Shown here piece after piece: positions 52,758 through 61,864 of a stretch of DNA of 64,000 nt. Position numbers and translations under genes: made by a program. The stretch is from BACL11 sp945865535. Its GTDB lineage: Bacteria; Bacteroidota; Bacteroidia; Flavobacteriales; BACL11. The notes under the pieces were generated by a model. That model was not told the origin of the DNA. It made no database searches and saw nothing but the letters and a program-made list of their open reading frames with translations. The stretch lies in contig CANNBA010000011.1 in assembly GCA_947502765.1 (NCBI GenBank), positions 1 through 64,000 on the forward strand, in the 5' to 3' direction. Position 1 is the stretch's first letter. Each line of letters opens with the position of its first letter.

Positions 52758-52829
52758 GGCCCGGTCGTCTAATGGTTAGGACGCATGGTTTTCATCCATG
52801 TAATCGGGGTTCGATTCCCCGTCGGGCTA
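52758..52829 (+). tRNA. tRNA-Glu (anticodon TTC)
   Basis: Cloverleaf with acceptor GGCCCGG paired to TCGGGCT (G-T at 1-72 and 7-66), discriminator A, anticodon stem CATGG/CCATG around TTTTCAT, and T-arm CGGGG TTCGATT CCCCG. Anticodon TTC reads GAA and GAG. CCA is not encoded. No terminator separates it from rpsT 22 bases downstream. Confidence 0.97.
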
Positions 52830-52851
52830 CTTAAAAAATAAAATAAAAACT

Positions 52852-53106
52852 ATGGCAAATCATAAATCGGCATTAAAAAGAATTAAACAGACTGAAACCA
52901 AAAGATTGTTAAATAAGTACAAGCATAAAACTGCTAGAAATGCGGTTAGAGACTTAAGAACAACTACTGATAAAAAGGAAGCTACTGCAATGTTGCCAAA
53001 AGTTTCGGCTATGTTAGATAAATTAACAAAAATTAATATTATTCATAAGAATAAGGCGTCAAACTTAAAATCAAAATTAACTAAGCATGTAAATGCATTG
53101 TCTTAA
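52852..53106 (+). CDS. rpsT: 30S ribosomal protein S20
   Basis: An 84-residue basic helical protein starting MANHKSALKRIKQTETKRLL and ending SKLTKHVNALS, as S20 does. It binds the 5' and 3' minor domains of 16S rRNA early in assembly. It appears to share a promoter with tRNA-Glu and is closed by a strong terminator. Confidence 0.97.
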   Translation: MANHKSALKRIKQTETKRLLNKYKHKTARNAVRDLRTTTDKKEATAMLPKVSAMLDKLTKINIIHKNKASNLKSKLTKHVNALS

Positions 53107-53122
53107 TAATGATTTAATAACA

Positions 53123-53161
53123 AAAAAAAAGGGGCCAATCATTTGATTATCCCCTTTTTTT
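53123..53161 (+). terminator. Terminator after rpsT
   Basis: An A-run and GGGG (53131-53134) pair with CCCC (53151-53154) and a T-run, with an inner stem AATCA/TGATT (53137-53141, 53144-53148). Its last T is also the first base of the next promoter element. Confidence 0.85.
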
Positions 53162-53168
53162 ATATTTG
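53161..53168 (+). promoter_or_regulatory. -7 promoter element of upp
   Basis: TATATTTG starts on the last T of the rpsT terminator, 48 bases before the upp ATG. TTTG at 53142-53145, inside the terminator loop, lies 15 bases upstream and may serve as the -33 element. Confidence 0.5.
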
Positions 53169-53216
53169 GTTCATTCATTTCGACCAGCAAATGATTAAAC
53201 CAATAAGATCATAAAT

Positions 53217-53870
53217 ATGAAAACAATCAATTTAGGAAAACAAAATACGGTATTTAGTCATTTTATTAGCCAAATAAGAGCCATAAATATTCAGAATGAT
53301 TCTATGCGTTTTAGAAGAAATATGGAAAGAATTGGAGAGGTTTTTGCTTATGAAATTAGTAAAGAAATGGAGTATGAAAATAAAGACATCACTACTCCAC
53401 TTGGAATTTCTACCGAAACTTTAATGACTGAGAAACCTGTACTTGCTACAATACTTAGAGCAGGACTTCCTCTTCATCAAGGATTGTTAAATTATTTTGA
53501 TGATGCAGATAGTGCTTTTATTTCGGCTTACAGAAAACATAAAAAAGGAGGTCATTTCGAAATAAAAATTGAATACATGTCAGCTCCTGATTTAAATGGG
53601 AAAACGCTAATCCTTTGCGATCCTATGATAGCAAGTGGCGCTTCTATGATTATGGCAATGGAAGCAATTTTAAGCAAAGGAAAGCCAAAACACATACATA
53701 TTGTTGGGGTTATTGCTAGCACTGAGGGGATTCAGTATTTGAAAGAAAATGCTCCCATAAAGAACTGGACTTTATGGATTGGTGCAGAGGACTCTGAAAT
53801 GACCTCAAAATCTTATATCGTACCAGGACTAGGGGATGCTGGAGATTTATCTTATGGGGCTAAATTATAA
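53217..53870 (+). CDS. upp: Uracil phosphoribosyltransferase
   Basis: A 217-residue pyrimidine salvage enzyme converting uracil and PRPP to UMP. Motifs are VLATILRAGLPLHQGLLNYF, the PRPP loop LILCDPMIASGASMIMA and the uracil-binding C-terminus YIVPGLGDAGDLSYG. Typical length. The small membrane protein gene follows after three bases and yjjG after that, a compact pyrimidine-related unit. Confidence 0.95.
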   Translation: MKTINLGKQNTVFSHFISQIRAINIQNDSMRFRRNMERIGEVFAYEISKEMEYENKDITTPLGISTETLMTEKPVLATILRAGLPLHQGLLNYFDDADSAFISAYRKHKKGGHFEIKIEYMSAPDLNGKTLILCDPMIASGASMIMAMEAILSKGKPKHIHIVGVIASTEGIQYLKENAPIKNWTLWIGAEDSEMTSKSYIVPGLGDAGDLSYGAKL

Positions 53871-53873
53871 TTT

Positions 53874-54329
53874 ATGAATTGGGCAGGAATGTTAGGATTA
53901 TTTGGAGCGTCAACTATTAAATTTTCGTTTGCTCCTTTCGCAGGAGAACTTGCTAAATTAACATTCATTGAGACCTATGTAAGTTGCTGTTCAGGCGCTA
54001 TTTTTAGTGCAGCAATTTTTTACTTTTCAGCAAATTATTTCATAAAGAAATCCATTGAAAAAAAAGCGAAAAATAGACAAGAATTTCTATATAAAGGACT
54101 TGCAAATCCAGTAAAATTTTTTACTAGAACAAATAAATTTGTAGTATATATGAAACGTTCTGTGGGAATTATTGGAATTGCATTTTGGGCTCCATTTTTC
54201 TTATCTATTCCTTTAGGCAGTATTATAACTGCTAAGTTTTACGGAGATAATAAAAATACATTTTTTTTGATTGTCTCTGGGATTTGTTTAAATGGACTCA
54301 TTACAACTGGGATCACCTATCTATTTTAA
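53874..54329 (+). CDS. Small membrane protein of unknown function
   Basis: A 151-residue protein with three or four hydrophobic segments: near 1-20, 30-55 (YVSCCSGAIFSAAIFYFSAN), 95-118 (VGIIGIAFWAPFFLSIPLGS) and 130-150. A basic loop (KKSIEKKAKNRQEF) lies between. The SIPLGSIITAKFYG segment recalls small multidrug-export-like membrane proteins, but the match is too weak to name. It sits between upp and the pyrimidine nucleotidase gene with almost no spacing. Confidence 0.7.
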   Translation: MNWAGMLGLFGASTIKFSFAPFAGELAKLTFIETYVSCCSGAIFSAAIFYFSANYFIKKSIEKKAKNRQEFLYKGLANPVKFFTRTNKFVVYMKRSVGIIGIAFWAPFFLSIPLGSIITAKFYGDNKNTFFLIVSGICLNGLITTGITYLF

Positions 54330-54336
54330 CAAATAA

Positions 54337-55023
54337 ATGAAACATATTTTTTTTGATTTAGATGGAACTCTTTGGGATTTTGAAACTAATTCTAATGAAA
54401 CACTCTTGGAGCTTTATTCCACCTATAATTTAAAAGAAAAAGGTATTTTGGACTATGAAGTATTTATGAATTCCTACAAGATTCATAATGCAATACTTTG
54501 GGATTTATACAATTCAGATAAAATCTCTAAGGAGGATTTAAGAAGAGAGAGATTTCAAAGAACTTTTGTTGATTTTGGAATCAATGACTTTATGTTATCT
54601 GAAACTATGGGAGAAAAATATATTGAAGTTTGCCCCAGAAAAAACAAATTATTTCCATATGCTTTTGAAGTTTTAGATTATCTCAAACAGAAATACACAT
54701 TACATATCATTACAAACGGATTTGATAAAACCCAACATATAAAATTAGAGCATTCAAATTTATCGCCTTATTTTAATCAAATTATTACATCTGAAACTAC
54801 TGGTATGAAAAAGCCAAATCCTTTAATTTTCTCTTATGCACTAGATTTGGCAAATGCAAAAAAAACTGAAAGTATTTATATTGGAGATAATTTAGTTGTA
54901 GATATTCTAGCTTGTCAAAATGCTGGTATTAAAGGAATTTATTTTAATCCTAAAAAGAAAAGACATGATGAAAATGTAACATTCGAGATTTCATGTCTTA
55001 GTCAGATAATGGAGATATTGTAA
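54337..55023 (+). CDS. YjjG-family HAD pyrimidine nucleotidase
   Basis: A 228-residue haloacid dehalogenase-type phosphatase. Motif I is FFDLDGTLWDFETNS, motif II HIITNGFD, motif III the lysine in TGMKKPNPLIF, and motif IV YIGDNLVVDI. The DGTLWDF form is typical of YjjG, which removes phosphate from noncanonical pyrimidine nucleotides. The link to upp upstream fits that role. The 3' end overlaps the converging aroA gene by 26 bases. Confidence 0.88.
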   Translation: MKHIFFDLDGTLWDFETNSNETLLELYSTYNLKEKGILDYEVFMNSYKIHNAILWDLYNSDKISKEDLRRERFQRTFVDFGINDFMLSETMGEKYIEVCPRKNKLFPYAFEVLDYLKQKYTLHIITNGFDKTQHIKLEHSNLSPYFNQIITSETTGMKKPNPLIFSYALDLANAKKTESIYIGDNLVVDILACQNAGIKGIYFNPKKKRHDENVTFEISCLSQIMEIL

Positions 55024-56170
55024 ATCCTCCTTTTTTTAAATCGTTCCAAAAATTCGGATAGGATTTACTTACAACCTCAGAGTTATTTATTTGCAATTCT
55101 CCAAATTTAAGGCAAAGTGGGGCAAAACTCATTGCCATTCGGTGGTCTTTATGGGTTTCAATTATTTTGGTGGTTTTTAATTTCAGAAGTTCAGATTCTG
55201 TGGCAGTAACTCTATCGGTTTCTTTATTTTTTAGAGTTTGAATTCCTGAAAATTCAGTAGCTATATTTTTCGCAAATAGTGTGCATTTTAAGGCCTGATA
55301 CAAATCTGGAGTTTCTATTAAATTAATTTGTTGCGAGAAAGAATTTTGTTTGTTTTTTGTTAAAATTAATGTTTCATTTTCAAAAACTGATGAAACTCCC
55401 AAACTTTTAAAAATATCCATAACTCTCTTATCTCCTTGTAAAGAATTTTGTTGTAGTCCGCTTAATTTTATAGTGCATTTTTCTGATAGGGATGCCATTT
55501 GAAACCAAAAACAAGCAGACGACCAATCCGATTCCACAGTATAGTTTTTTGCTTTGTATTTTTGTTTTTTAATGGTGATTACATCATTATTCCAAGTCCA
55601 TTCAATCCCAAACTCTTTCATTAGTTCCAAAGTCATTAAAATATAAGACTTTGAAACTAAATTGCTAGTTATTTTAAGTTCAATTCCATTAGCAAGAGTA
55701 GGGGAAATTAGTAAAATAGCACTGATAAATTGAGAACTTATTCCTCCATCAATTTCAACCTTTCCATCTGATAAGTTAGTTCCAATTATCTTTAATGGAG
55801 CAAATCCTTCTTTTTCCAGATACTCAATTTTTGCTCCCATTTTTTGCAAAGCTGAAACAAGTTCTTTTATAGGTCTTTCTTTCATTCTGTCAGAACCAGT
55901 TAATATAAATTTTTCTCCAATTTTTGAAGAAAGATAAGCAGTTAAAAAACGAAAAGAAGTTCCTGCATGATTTACATCAATCATTTCTTCTGAAGAATTC
56001 AAAGCTTGCTCTAAAATTTTAGTATCGTCAGCATCGGAGAGATTTTCAATTTCGAAATTATCTTTGCAGAGAGCCTTGATAATTAACAAACGATTGGAAA
56101 TACTTTTAGAAGAAGGTAAATCAATTTCACAATTCACCATTTTTGTAGGATGTGAAACTTTATAATTCAT
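54998..56170 (-). CDS. aroA: 3-phosphoshikimate 1-carboxyvinyltransferase (EPSP synthase)
   Basis: A 390-residue shikimate pathway enzyme. LPSSKSISNRLLIIKALC holds the active-site Lys and Arg, VNHAGTSFRFLTAYLS is the LxNAGTA-type loop, and GSDRMKERPI plus HKDHRMAMSFA complete the signature. It is somewhat shorter than the usual 430 residues, as is common in Bacteroidota. It overlaps aroB by 11 bases and is the last gene of the long minus-strand run. Confidence 0.93.
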   Translation of the reverse strand: MNYKVSHPTKMVNCEIDLPSSKSISNRLLIIKALCKDNFEIENLSDADDTKILEQALNSSEEMIDVNHAGTSFRFLTAYLSSKIGEKFILTGSDRMKERPIKELVSALQKMGAKIEYLEKEGFAPLKIIGTNLSDGKVEIDGGISSQFISAILLISPTLANGIELKITSNLVSKSYILMTLELMKEFGIEWTWNNDVITIKKQKYKAKNYTVESDWSSACFWFQMASLSEKCTIKLSGLQQNSLQGDKRVMDIFKSLGVSSVFENETLILTKNKQNSFSQQINLIETPDLYQALKCTLFAKNIATEFSGIQTLKNKETDRVTATESELLKLKTTKIIETHKDHRMAMSFAPLCLKFGELQINNSEVVSKSYPNFWNDLKKGGFTISPLSD

Positions 56171-57149
56171 CTTCAGTTAACAGATTGTCTATGGTGCAAT
56201 TTCCTATTCCGTTTAATAAAGAAAAATTGATCTTTTCCGCTTTATTTTTTTTGTCATTTTTCAAGAACTTTAAAAGTTCCGTTTTAGCAGGAGTATAAGG
56301 CAATCCAAAGTTGCTAAGAATGTAATTTTTAATTTCATTTTTCTTGGAATTTGACAAATTTGAAAGCTCAGTTTCTAAAATCATTCCCATAAAAATGGCC
56401 TCTCCATGCAAAATAGGAGTTCCTTTTTCCAGGTAATAACTCTCTATTGCATGTCCGAAAGTATGTCCAAAATTTAATTTTTTTCGCTCTCCTTTTTCTT
56501 TGGAATCAGTAAATACAATCTTATTTTTAAGTTCCACTGAGAGGGTAATAATCTTCTCCCAATTTAGTTTTTCAAAATCAGTAGTAGTTATTATTGACCA
56601 TAAATTTTCATCTGCAATAAGTGCGTGCTTTACCACTTCTGCAAATCCTGATTTAAATTGATTTTCTATAAGGGTTTGTAAAAAAACAGGATTTATTATT
56701 ACTGATTTAGGATTGGTAAATAATCCAATTTGATTTTTAAGATGGTTAAAATCAACTCCTAATTTACCACCAATTGAGGCATCTGCCATTGCAAGTAAAG
56801 TTGTTGGGATATGAATAAAATCAATCCCTCTTTTGTAAGTACTGGCGCAAAAACCTCCCATATCACCAATTACTCCACCGCCCAAATTTATGAGTAAAGA
56901 ATTTCTGTCAAAATTATGCTTTGTAAGTTCTTCCCAAATAAAATTACAAGTAGCAAGATTTTTATTTTCTTCTCCTGATTGTATTTCAATAATTATTGGA
57001 TTTTCAAGTTTTGGGAGTTTACTTAGGCAATCTCTCTTGGTGTTTTCATCTACTAAAATCGCAATTTTAGAATAGGATCCAGCATTTAACTTAGAAAGTG
57101 AGTTTTCTCCAATCCATATTGAATAATTAGATGCAATTATTTCTTTCAC
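56160..57149 (-). CDS. aroB: 3-dehydroquinate synthase
   Basis: A 329-residue NAD-dependent enzyme of the shikimate pathway. Motifs are LLINLGGGVIGDMGGFCAST (nucleotide binding), the DASIGGKLGVDF metal and substrate segment, GFAEVVKHALIAD, and LNFGHTFGHAIESYY with the zinc histidines; HGEAIFMGM follows. It sits directly between pafA and aroA and overlaps both. Confidence 0.95.
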   Translation of the reverse strand: MKEIIASNYSIWIGENSLSKLNAGSYSKIAILVDENTKRDCLSKLPKLENPIIIEIQSGEENKNLATCNFIWEELTKHNFDRNSLLINLGGGVIGDMGGFCASTYKRGIDFIHIPTTLLAMADASIGGKLGVDFNHLKNQIGLFTNPKSVIINPVFLQTLIENQFKSGFAEVVKHALIADENLWSIITTTDFEKLNWEKIITLSVELKNKIVFTDSKEKGERKKLNFGHTFGHAIESYYLEKGTPILHGEAIFMGMILETELSNLSNSKKNEIKNYILSNFGLPYTPAKTELLKFLKNDKKNKAEKINFSLLNGIGNCTIDNLLTEDEL

Positions 57150-58711
57150 TCCGTAATTTCAGGTAAAGGATTTCCTGTGCATCCATTAGGATATGCAGTT
57201 CCTAGAATAGTAGAAATAGTTGGCGCAATATCACTGATAGTTACTTTTCTATCGGTTTTTCCTTTTGGAATTTTTCCTCCCCAGAAAATTAGTGGAACAT
57301 GAGTATCATAGCTGTAAGAAGAACCGTGTGTGGTGCCTCCATTAGACCAATATGTTGATATCCATCCAGTTTCTATGTTTACAACTACATCACCCGATCT
57401 TTTTTGATTATACCCTCTTTGAATTAAGGAATGAAAGGACTTTTGATATTCATTTTCATTCAGCTGAGTTGCAGTATAGGTGTTTTTTACCCACTCATAT
57501 TTTAATAAAAATTGAGCACAATCTCTTTGAATTTCCTCCATATTGATGTATTTTTCTTTAATCAAATCATGATTTAAAAATAGTTGATCATTAGAGTAAT
57601 TTTTAATCCAATTCCCATCTTCATATGTAGTGTTAAGATGAGTTAACAATTCCGTTTTCATAATGGTTGCGTCAAAATAGCCAGAGGGAATATTTCTTTC
57701 TAAAAGTTCGGAGGGTTCAGCAACTACACCATGATCGGCAGTAATAAATACTACAACATTTTCAAAACCAACTGTGAGATTAATCGTTTTTAAAAGTGCT
57801 GCTATATCTTTATCCAAACGGATATAAGTGTCTTTTATCTCAGGGGCATGAGGCCCAAATTGATGACCAATATAATCGGTAGAAGAAAAGGAAATAGTTA
57901 AGATATCAGTTGCTTTACCTTGACCTAAGGCTTCTTTTTTTAGAATCTCAAGAGCTAAATCTTTCAAAATAGTATTGCCAAAAGGTGTGTTTTTTATAGC
58001 TTTTCCTCCTGATTTGCTGTGCAAAGAATCTAGGTTAAGAGCAAATTCTCCTTTTACTTCCCAAAGGCCTTTAAGATAGTTTTGAGAGGGATTCATTTCA
58101 TTTATTTTTTGGATATAATCTGGAAGCGCCTGCATGTAAAAAGAAGAGGTAATCCATTTTCCATCACTATCCATCCAATAGGCACCATTTGCACTATGTC
58201 CTGCAGGTAATATAGCTCCTCTATCTTTTAAGGATATTCCAAATACTTTACTATTTTGATTAAATAACTTCAACTCATCTGAAAAGGTTGTTGTAAGCAT
58301 ATGATGAGGTGACATTTTTCCATCTCCAGATTGCACATCAATACTTTTTTGTTCGCAATTGCAAACTGTATGCATATCTCCATCTCCAGCACAATAAACA
58401 GACTCTCCAGAATTTTTATCGTACCAATCGTTAGCAATTATACCGTGTACTGCAGGAGTTGTTCCAGTATAAATAGAAGCATGACCAGGACCTGTGTAAG
58501 TTGGGACATAATCAAACTGACAATTACGAAAAAAGTGGCCTTCAGTTATTAGTTTTTTAAAACCATCATTTGAAAAATCATCCCAAAAACGATAGATGTA
58601 ATCGTAGCGCATTTGATCTACTACAATACCCACTACTAATTTTGGTTTTGCTTGGGAAAATGCTAGTGTTGTTGTAAAAAGTACAATTAATAAGATTAGT
58701 AGTTTTTTCAT
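57146..58711 (-). CDS. pafA: PafA-type alkaline phosphatase superfamily protein
   Basis: About 521 residues with a signal peptide MKKLLILLIVLFTTTLAFSQ. An upstream in-frame ATG at 58735 would add eight charged residues and overlap the sialidase-like gene. KLVVGIVVDQMRYDYIYR holds a metal ligand, TYTGPGHASIYTG has the threonine nucleophile, SSTDYIGHQFGPHAPE and ITADHGVV hold further metal ligands, and THVPLIFWGG follows. It resembles the calcium- and zinc-dependent phosphate-irrepressible phosphatase of Flavobacteria, which releases phosphate from organic esters in the periplasm. Confidence 0.9.
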   Translation of the reverse strand: MKKLLILLIVLFTTTLAFSQAKPKLVVGIVVDQMRYDYIYRFWDDFSNDGFKKLITEGHFFRNCQFDYVPTYTGPGHASIYTGTTPAVHGIIANDWYDKNSGESVYCAGDGDMHTVCNCEQKSIDVQSGDGKMSPHHMLTTTFSDELKLFNQNSKVFGISLKDRGAILPAGHSANGAYWMDSDGKWITSSFYMQALPDYIQKINEMNPSQNYLKGLWEVKGEFALNLDSLHSKSGGKAIKNTPFGNTILKDLALEILKKEALGQGKATDILTISFSSTDYIGHQFGPHAPEIKDTYIRLDKDIAALLKTINLTVGFENVVVFITADHGVVAEPSELLERNIPSGYFDATIMKTELLTHLNTTYEDGNWIKNYSNDQLFLNHDLIKEKYINMEEIQRDCAQFLLKYEWVKNTYTATQLNENEYQKSFHSLIQRGYNQKRSGDVVVNIETGWISTYWSNGGTTHGSSYSYDTHVPLIFWGGKIPKGKTDRKVTISDIAPTISTILGTAYPNGCTGNPLPEITE

Positions 58712-58727
58712 TTTTTCTTTTATTTTT

Positions 58728-60191
58728 TTATTCAATATTTATTTTTTTCTCTACTGTGCCATCATCAAAGATGTAAAACAGAGGGATGTTTTTTCTTGGT
58801 TTTGATTCTCTACCTATCTCATCAACAATTAGAATGAGTTGTTTATGTTTGTTATCTGATATATTTTGTATGCTGTTTACCGTTCCATTTTGTAATGACA
58901 TTCTTTGAAACCAAATGTTTAATTTTCCATTTCTTGTATCTCCCCAAACAGCATTTAGAGTATCATTTTCAACTGCTACACACATAAAATCATTGCCCTT
59001 TTCAGCCAAAACAGAATCGTAAGCAACTTGTTGTGAAGTAATATTAAAATTAGGTGAAAAATTAGTAGAATCTTTCCATCTTACAGAAGCCCAAATTTCA
59101 GATTCTGTTTGGTATCCATTTGAAGAACTATTTCTTCTGTCCCTCCATGTAATTACTAAATCACCATCTGAATCAAAATCTGACCATACTAAATCCTGCA
59201 TTTTACCATTTCCTATGATATCATCATTAATTCTAATAGGAGAAGTCCAGTTTGCCCCTTCATCAAAACTTTCGATAATAAGCACATCTTCATCTCCGTA
59301 CATTACAGATAAAAAGATTAAAACCAAATGATTTTCATTTGTTGGGTTACTAATAAGTAAATACCCTTTTTTCATGAGAGGGTCTGTAAGAGGATTTGCA
59401 TTTTGTAAGGCAATGTTATAATTAAAATTATTACCTATAGTAGAAGTAGATGCTAAAATATATTGTAGGTATAAGCTTTGTGATGTAAGATATGAAGGGT
59501 AAATAGCATGAAATGTTCCGTTTGAACTTACGCAATGTGTGGACATTTGTTGTTGGATGGTGTTTCCTGCAAGACAATTTATTGTGTCTAAATACCTCCA
59601 ATTATTAAATGATTGTCCTGCGTTAGTTGAATACATAAAATAAGGATGAAATGGAGGAGTTAACGGACCGAAAACTTTGAGACTCATAGATGTAATATAA
59701 ATTACACCATCATATACTCCTCCTGACCTATCAATACTAATCCATGGTCTATCAATTGGGTATTTCCCAGCATCAGACTGTGCATTAATCACCTCAACTG
59801 GGTTTTGCCAATTCAATCCACCATCAACAGATTTTACCATATAAATAGCTCCAGAATCTATGGATGCACTATAGTCAACATAAGACAAAAAGAGGTTTCC
59901 ATTATTGTCAAATTCTATTGAAGGGTCGGCAGAGCTATAAATAGGATTTGTATGAGCAATGGAATTAAAAGCACTCCAATTTTGCCCTGCATCAAAAGTT
60001 GCTATTGTTTTTATTACAATGCCCTCCTGCCATTTATAACCCATCCAAGCTACCACCATGTGCTGATTATTATTTGGATTGATTACAATAAAAGGTTCTC
60101 CATCAAAAATTATCCCACTTGAAAGATTTTGGTTTTGCCCAGCACCAATCAAAGGTAAGCAAAGTAAAAATGTAATTATTTGGTTTTTCAT
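58728..60191 (-). CDS. Exported sialidase-like (BNR/Asp-box) beta-propeller protein
   Basis: A 487-residue protein with signal peptide MKNQIITFLLCLPLIGAGQ. Asp-box-like repeats are visible: TFDAGQNWSAF, SVDGGLNWQNP, STNAGQSFNNW, SFDEGANWTSP, the pattern of sialidase-fold propellers. The sequence gives no clear Arg triad, so glycosidase activity is uncertain. The C-terminus (FDDGTVEKKINIE) does not look like a T9SS sorting domain, so it may stay in the periplasm. It is in line with pafA and the PAP2 gene. Confidence 0.75.
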   Translation of the reverse strand: MKNQIITFLLCLPLIGAGQNQNLSSGIIFDGEPFIVINPNNNQHMVVAWMGYKWQEGIVIKTIATFDAGQNWSAFNSIAHTNPIYSSADPSIEFDNNGNLFLSYVDYSASIDSGAIYMVKSVDGGLNWQNPVEVINAQSDAGKYPIDRPWISIDRSGGVYDGVIYITSMSLKVFGPLTPPFHPYFMYSTNAGQSFNNWRYLDTINCLAGNTIQQQMSTHCVSSNGTFHAIYPSYLTSQSLYLQYILASTSTIGNNFNYNIALQNANPLTDPLMKKGYLLISNPTNENHLVLIFLSVMYGDEDVLIIESFDEGANWTSPIRINDDIIGNGKMQDLVWSDFDSDGDLVITWRDRRNSSSNGYQTESEIWASVRWKDSTNFSPNFNITSQQVAYDSVLAEKGNDFMCVAVENDTLNAVWGDTRNGKLNIWFQRMSLQNGTVNSIQNISDNKHKQLILIVDEIGRESKPRKNIPLFYIFDDGTVEKKINIE

Positions 60192-60197
60192 TTTTTT

Positions 60198-60866
60198 CTA
60201 TATCTTAGTTGCAATCACTCCTAATGATAAAACCACTGCCACAATTACATCTGCAAAGGCAGGAACTTCAGGAAATACAAAATTCCAAATACATACTAAT
60301 GCTAGCCAAATAAACCACAAGAAGTCAAAATCTTTAAGCTTCATTTTATAAATGTAATACACTAGCAAACTTACAAAAAGTCCCCAAAACATACCTCCCA
60401 AAATATCAAAAGGATAATGAACTCCTAAATAAACTCTGCTAAAACCAATGAGTACCGCCCAAGAAAACAAATTTACAAACCACCAATAACGCATTAATAA
60501 TAAAGAAATAAAAAAGGCAATCGCAAAAGAGTTTGCCGCATGGGAGGAGATAAATCCAAATGGACCGCCACAACCATCTACTATTCTAATTCCCTCTAAG
60601 AAATGGCAGGGTCTTGGTCTTTGAAAAACTTCTTTAAATAAATGGACGGAACCAAAATCTGCAAGAAAAATTAGTAATCCTAAAGAGAATAGAATTTTAA
60701 AAAACTGCTTTGGATATGTTTTGTAGAGTGTATAAAGTATGAAAATGTAAAGTGGTATCCATACCCATTTTGAGGATATCAATAGCATTACCTCATCCAT
60801 TTGCTCCCATCCTGTAGAGTTAATTAATCTGAAAAAATATTCATCTATTTTTTGCAGACTCTCCAT
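60198..60866 (-). CDS. PAP2-family membrane phosphatase
   Basis: About 222 residues, starting MESLQKIDEYFFRLINST at the ATG that overlaps the obg stop codon (TAATG). An ATG at 60887 would give seven more residues and a 22-base overlap, which is less likely. Six or so helices carry the phosphatase motifs KEVFQRPRPCHF, SSHAANSFA and SRVYLGVHYPFDILGG. It dephosphorylates undecaprenyl pyrophosphate, phosphatidic acid or a lipid A group; which one cannot be told. Confidence 0.88.
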   Translation of the reverse strand: MESLQKIDEYFFRLINSTGWEQMDEVMLLISSKWVWIPLYIFILYTLYKTYPKQFFKILFSLGLLIFLADFGSVHLFKEVFQRPRPCHFLEGIRIVDGCGGPFGFISSHAANSFAIAFFISLLLMRYWWFVNLFSWAVLIGFSRVYLGVHYPFDILGGMFWGLFVSLLVYYIYKMKLKDFDFLWFIWLALVCIWNFVFPEVPAFADVIVAVVLSLGVIATKI

Positions 60867-61864
60867 TATTGATTCAGTTTTTCCCAAATTAAATCTTTCA
60901 GTTCTGTAAGTCCTTGTTGTGCTACAGATGAAATGAAAAGAGATGCTATATCTTTAGGAAGCTGTTTAGAAATTTCTTTTTTGAGCTCCTCATCTAGCAT
61001 ATCAGATTTGCTAATTGCTAAAATTCTGTTTTTGTCTAACAACTCAGGGTTGTATTTTTTAAGTTCTGCTAACAAAATTTCATATTCTTTAGTAATATCA
61101 TCAGAATCTGCCGGAACCATAAATAGTAGGGTTGAGTTTCTTTCAATATGCCTAAGGAATCTTAATCCTAATCCTTTTCCTTCAGCTGCCCCTTCAATAA
61201 TTCCTGGAATATCGGCCATAATAAAAGAACTATGATCGCGATATGAAACAATACCCAAATTAGGCACTAAAGTAGTGAATGGATAGTTTGCAATTTCTGG
61301 TTTGGCTGCCGAAACAACCGAAAGTAAAGTAGATTTTCCAGCATTTGGAAATCCAACTAAACCAATATCGGCTAGTACTTTTAATTCTAAAACAAACCAG
61401 CCCTCAACAGCATCTCCACCGGGCTGTGCATATCTTGGGGCTTGATTGGTAGGCGATTTGAAATGTGAATTTCCTCTTCCTCCCATTCCTCCTTTTACTA
61501 GCACAAACTCTTCTCCATCTTCTGTAACTTCAAAGAGCACTTCTCCTGTTTCCGAATCTTTTGCAGTAGTACCTAAAGGAACATCAATATAGCTATTTTG
61601 ACCTTCTTTGCCTGAACTGTTACTTTCAGTTCCCCACTCGCCATGTTCTGCAAAAATATGTTTTTGATATCTTAAGTGGAGTAAGGTCCACATTTGTTTA
61701 TTCCCTTTTACTACAACATTGCCACCATGTCCACCATCTCCACCATCAGGCCCACCTTTAGCGGTTAATTTATCTCTTCTAAAATGAGAAGAACCTGCAC
61801 CACCCTTGCCAGAGCGGCAAAAGATTTTTACATAATCGACAAAATTGGAATTTCTAACTCTCAT
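60866..61864 (-). CDS. obg: Obg family GTPase
   Basis: A 332-residue ribosome-assembly GTPase. The glycine-rich Obg domain opens with DYVKIFCRSGKGGAGSSHFR and GGPDGGDGGHGGNVVVKGN. The G domain shows LVGFPNAGKSTLLSVVSA (G1), YPFTTLVPNLG (G2), DIPGIIEGAAEGKGLGL (G3) and AISKSDML (G4). No C-terminal OCT domain is present, normal for Bacteroidota. It lies directly after adk. Confidence 0.97.
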   Translation of the reverse strand: MRVRNSNFVDYVKIFCRSGKGGAGSSHFRRDKLTAKGGPDGGDGGHGGNVVVKGNKQMWTLLHLRYQKHIFAEHGEWGTESNSSGKEGQNSYIDVPLGTTAKDSETGEVLFEVTEDGEEFVLVKGGMGGRGNSHFKSPTNQAPRYAQPGGDAVEGWFVLELKVLADIGLVGFPNAGKSTLLSVVSAAKPEIANYPFTTLVPNLGIVSYRDHSSFIMADIPGIIEGAAEGKGLGLRFLRHIERNSTLLFMVPADSDDITKEYEILLAELKKYNPELLDKNRILAISKSDMLDEELKKEISKQLPKDIASLFISSVAQQGLTELKDLIWEKLNQ

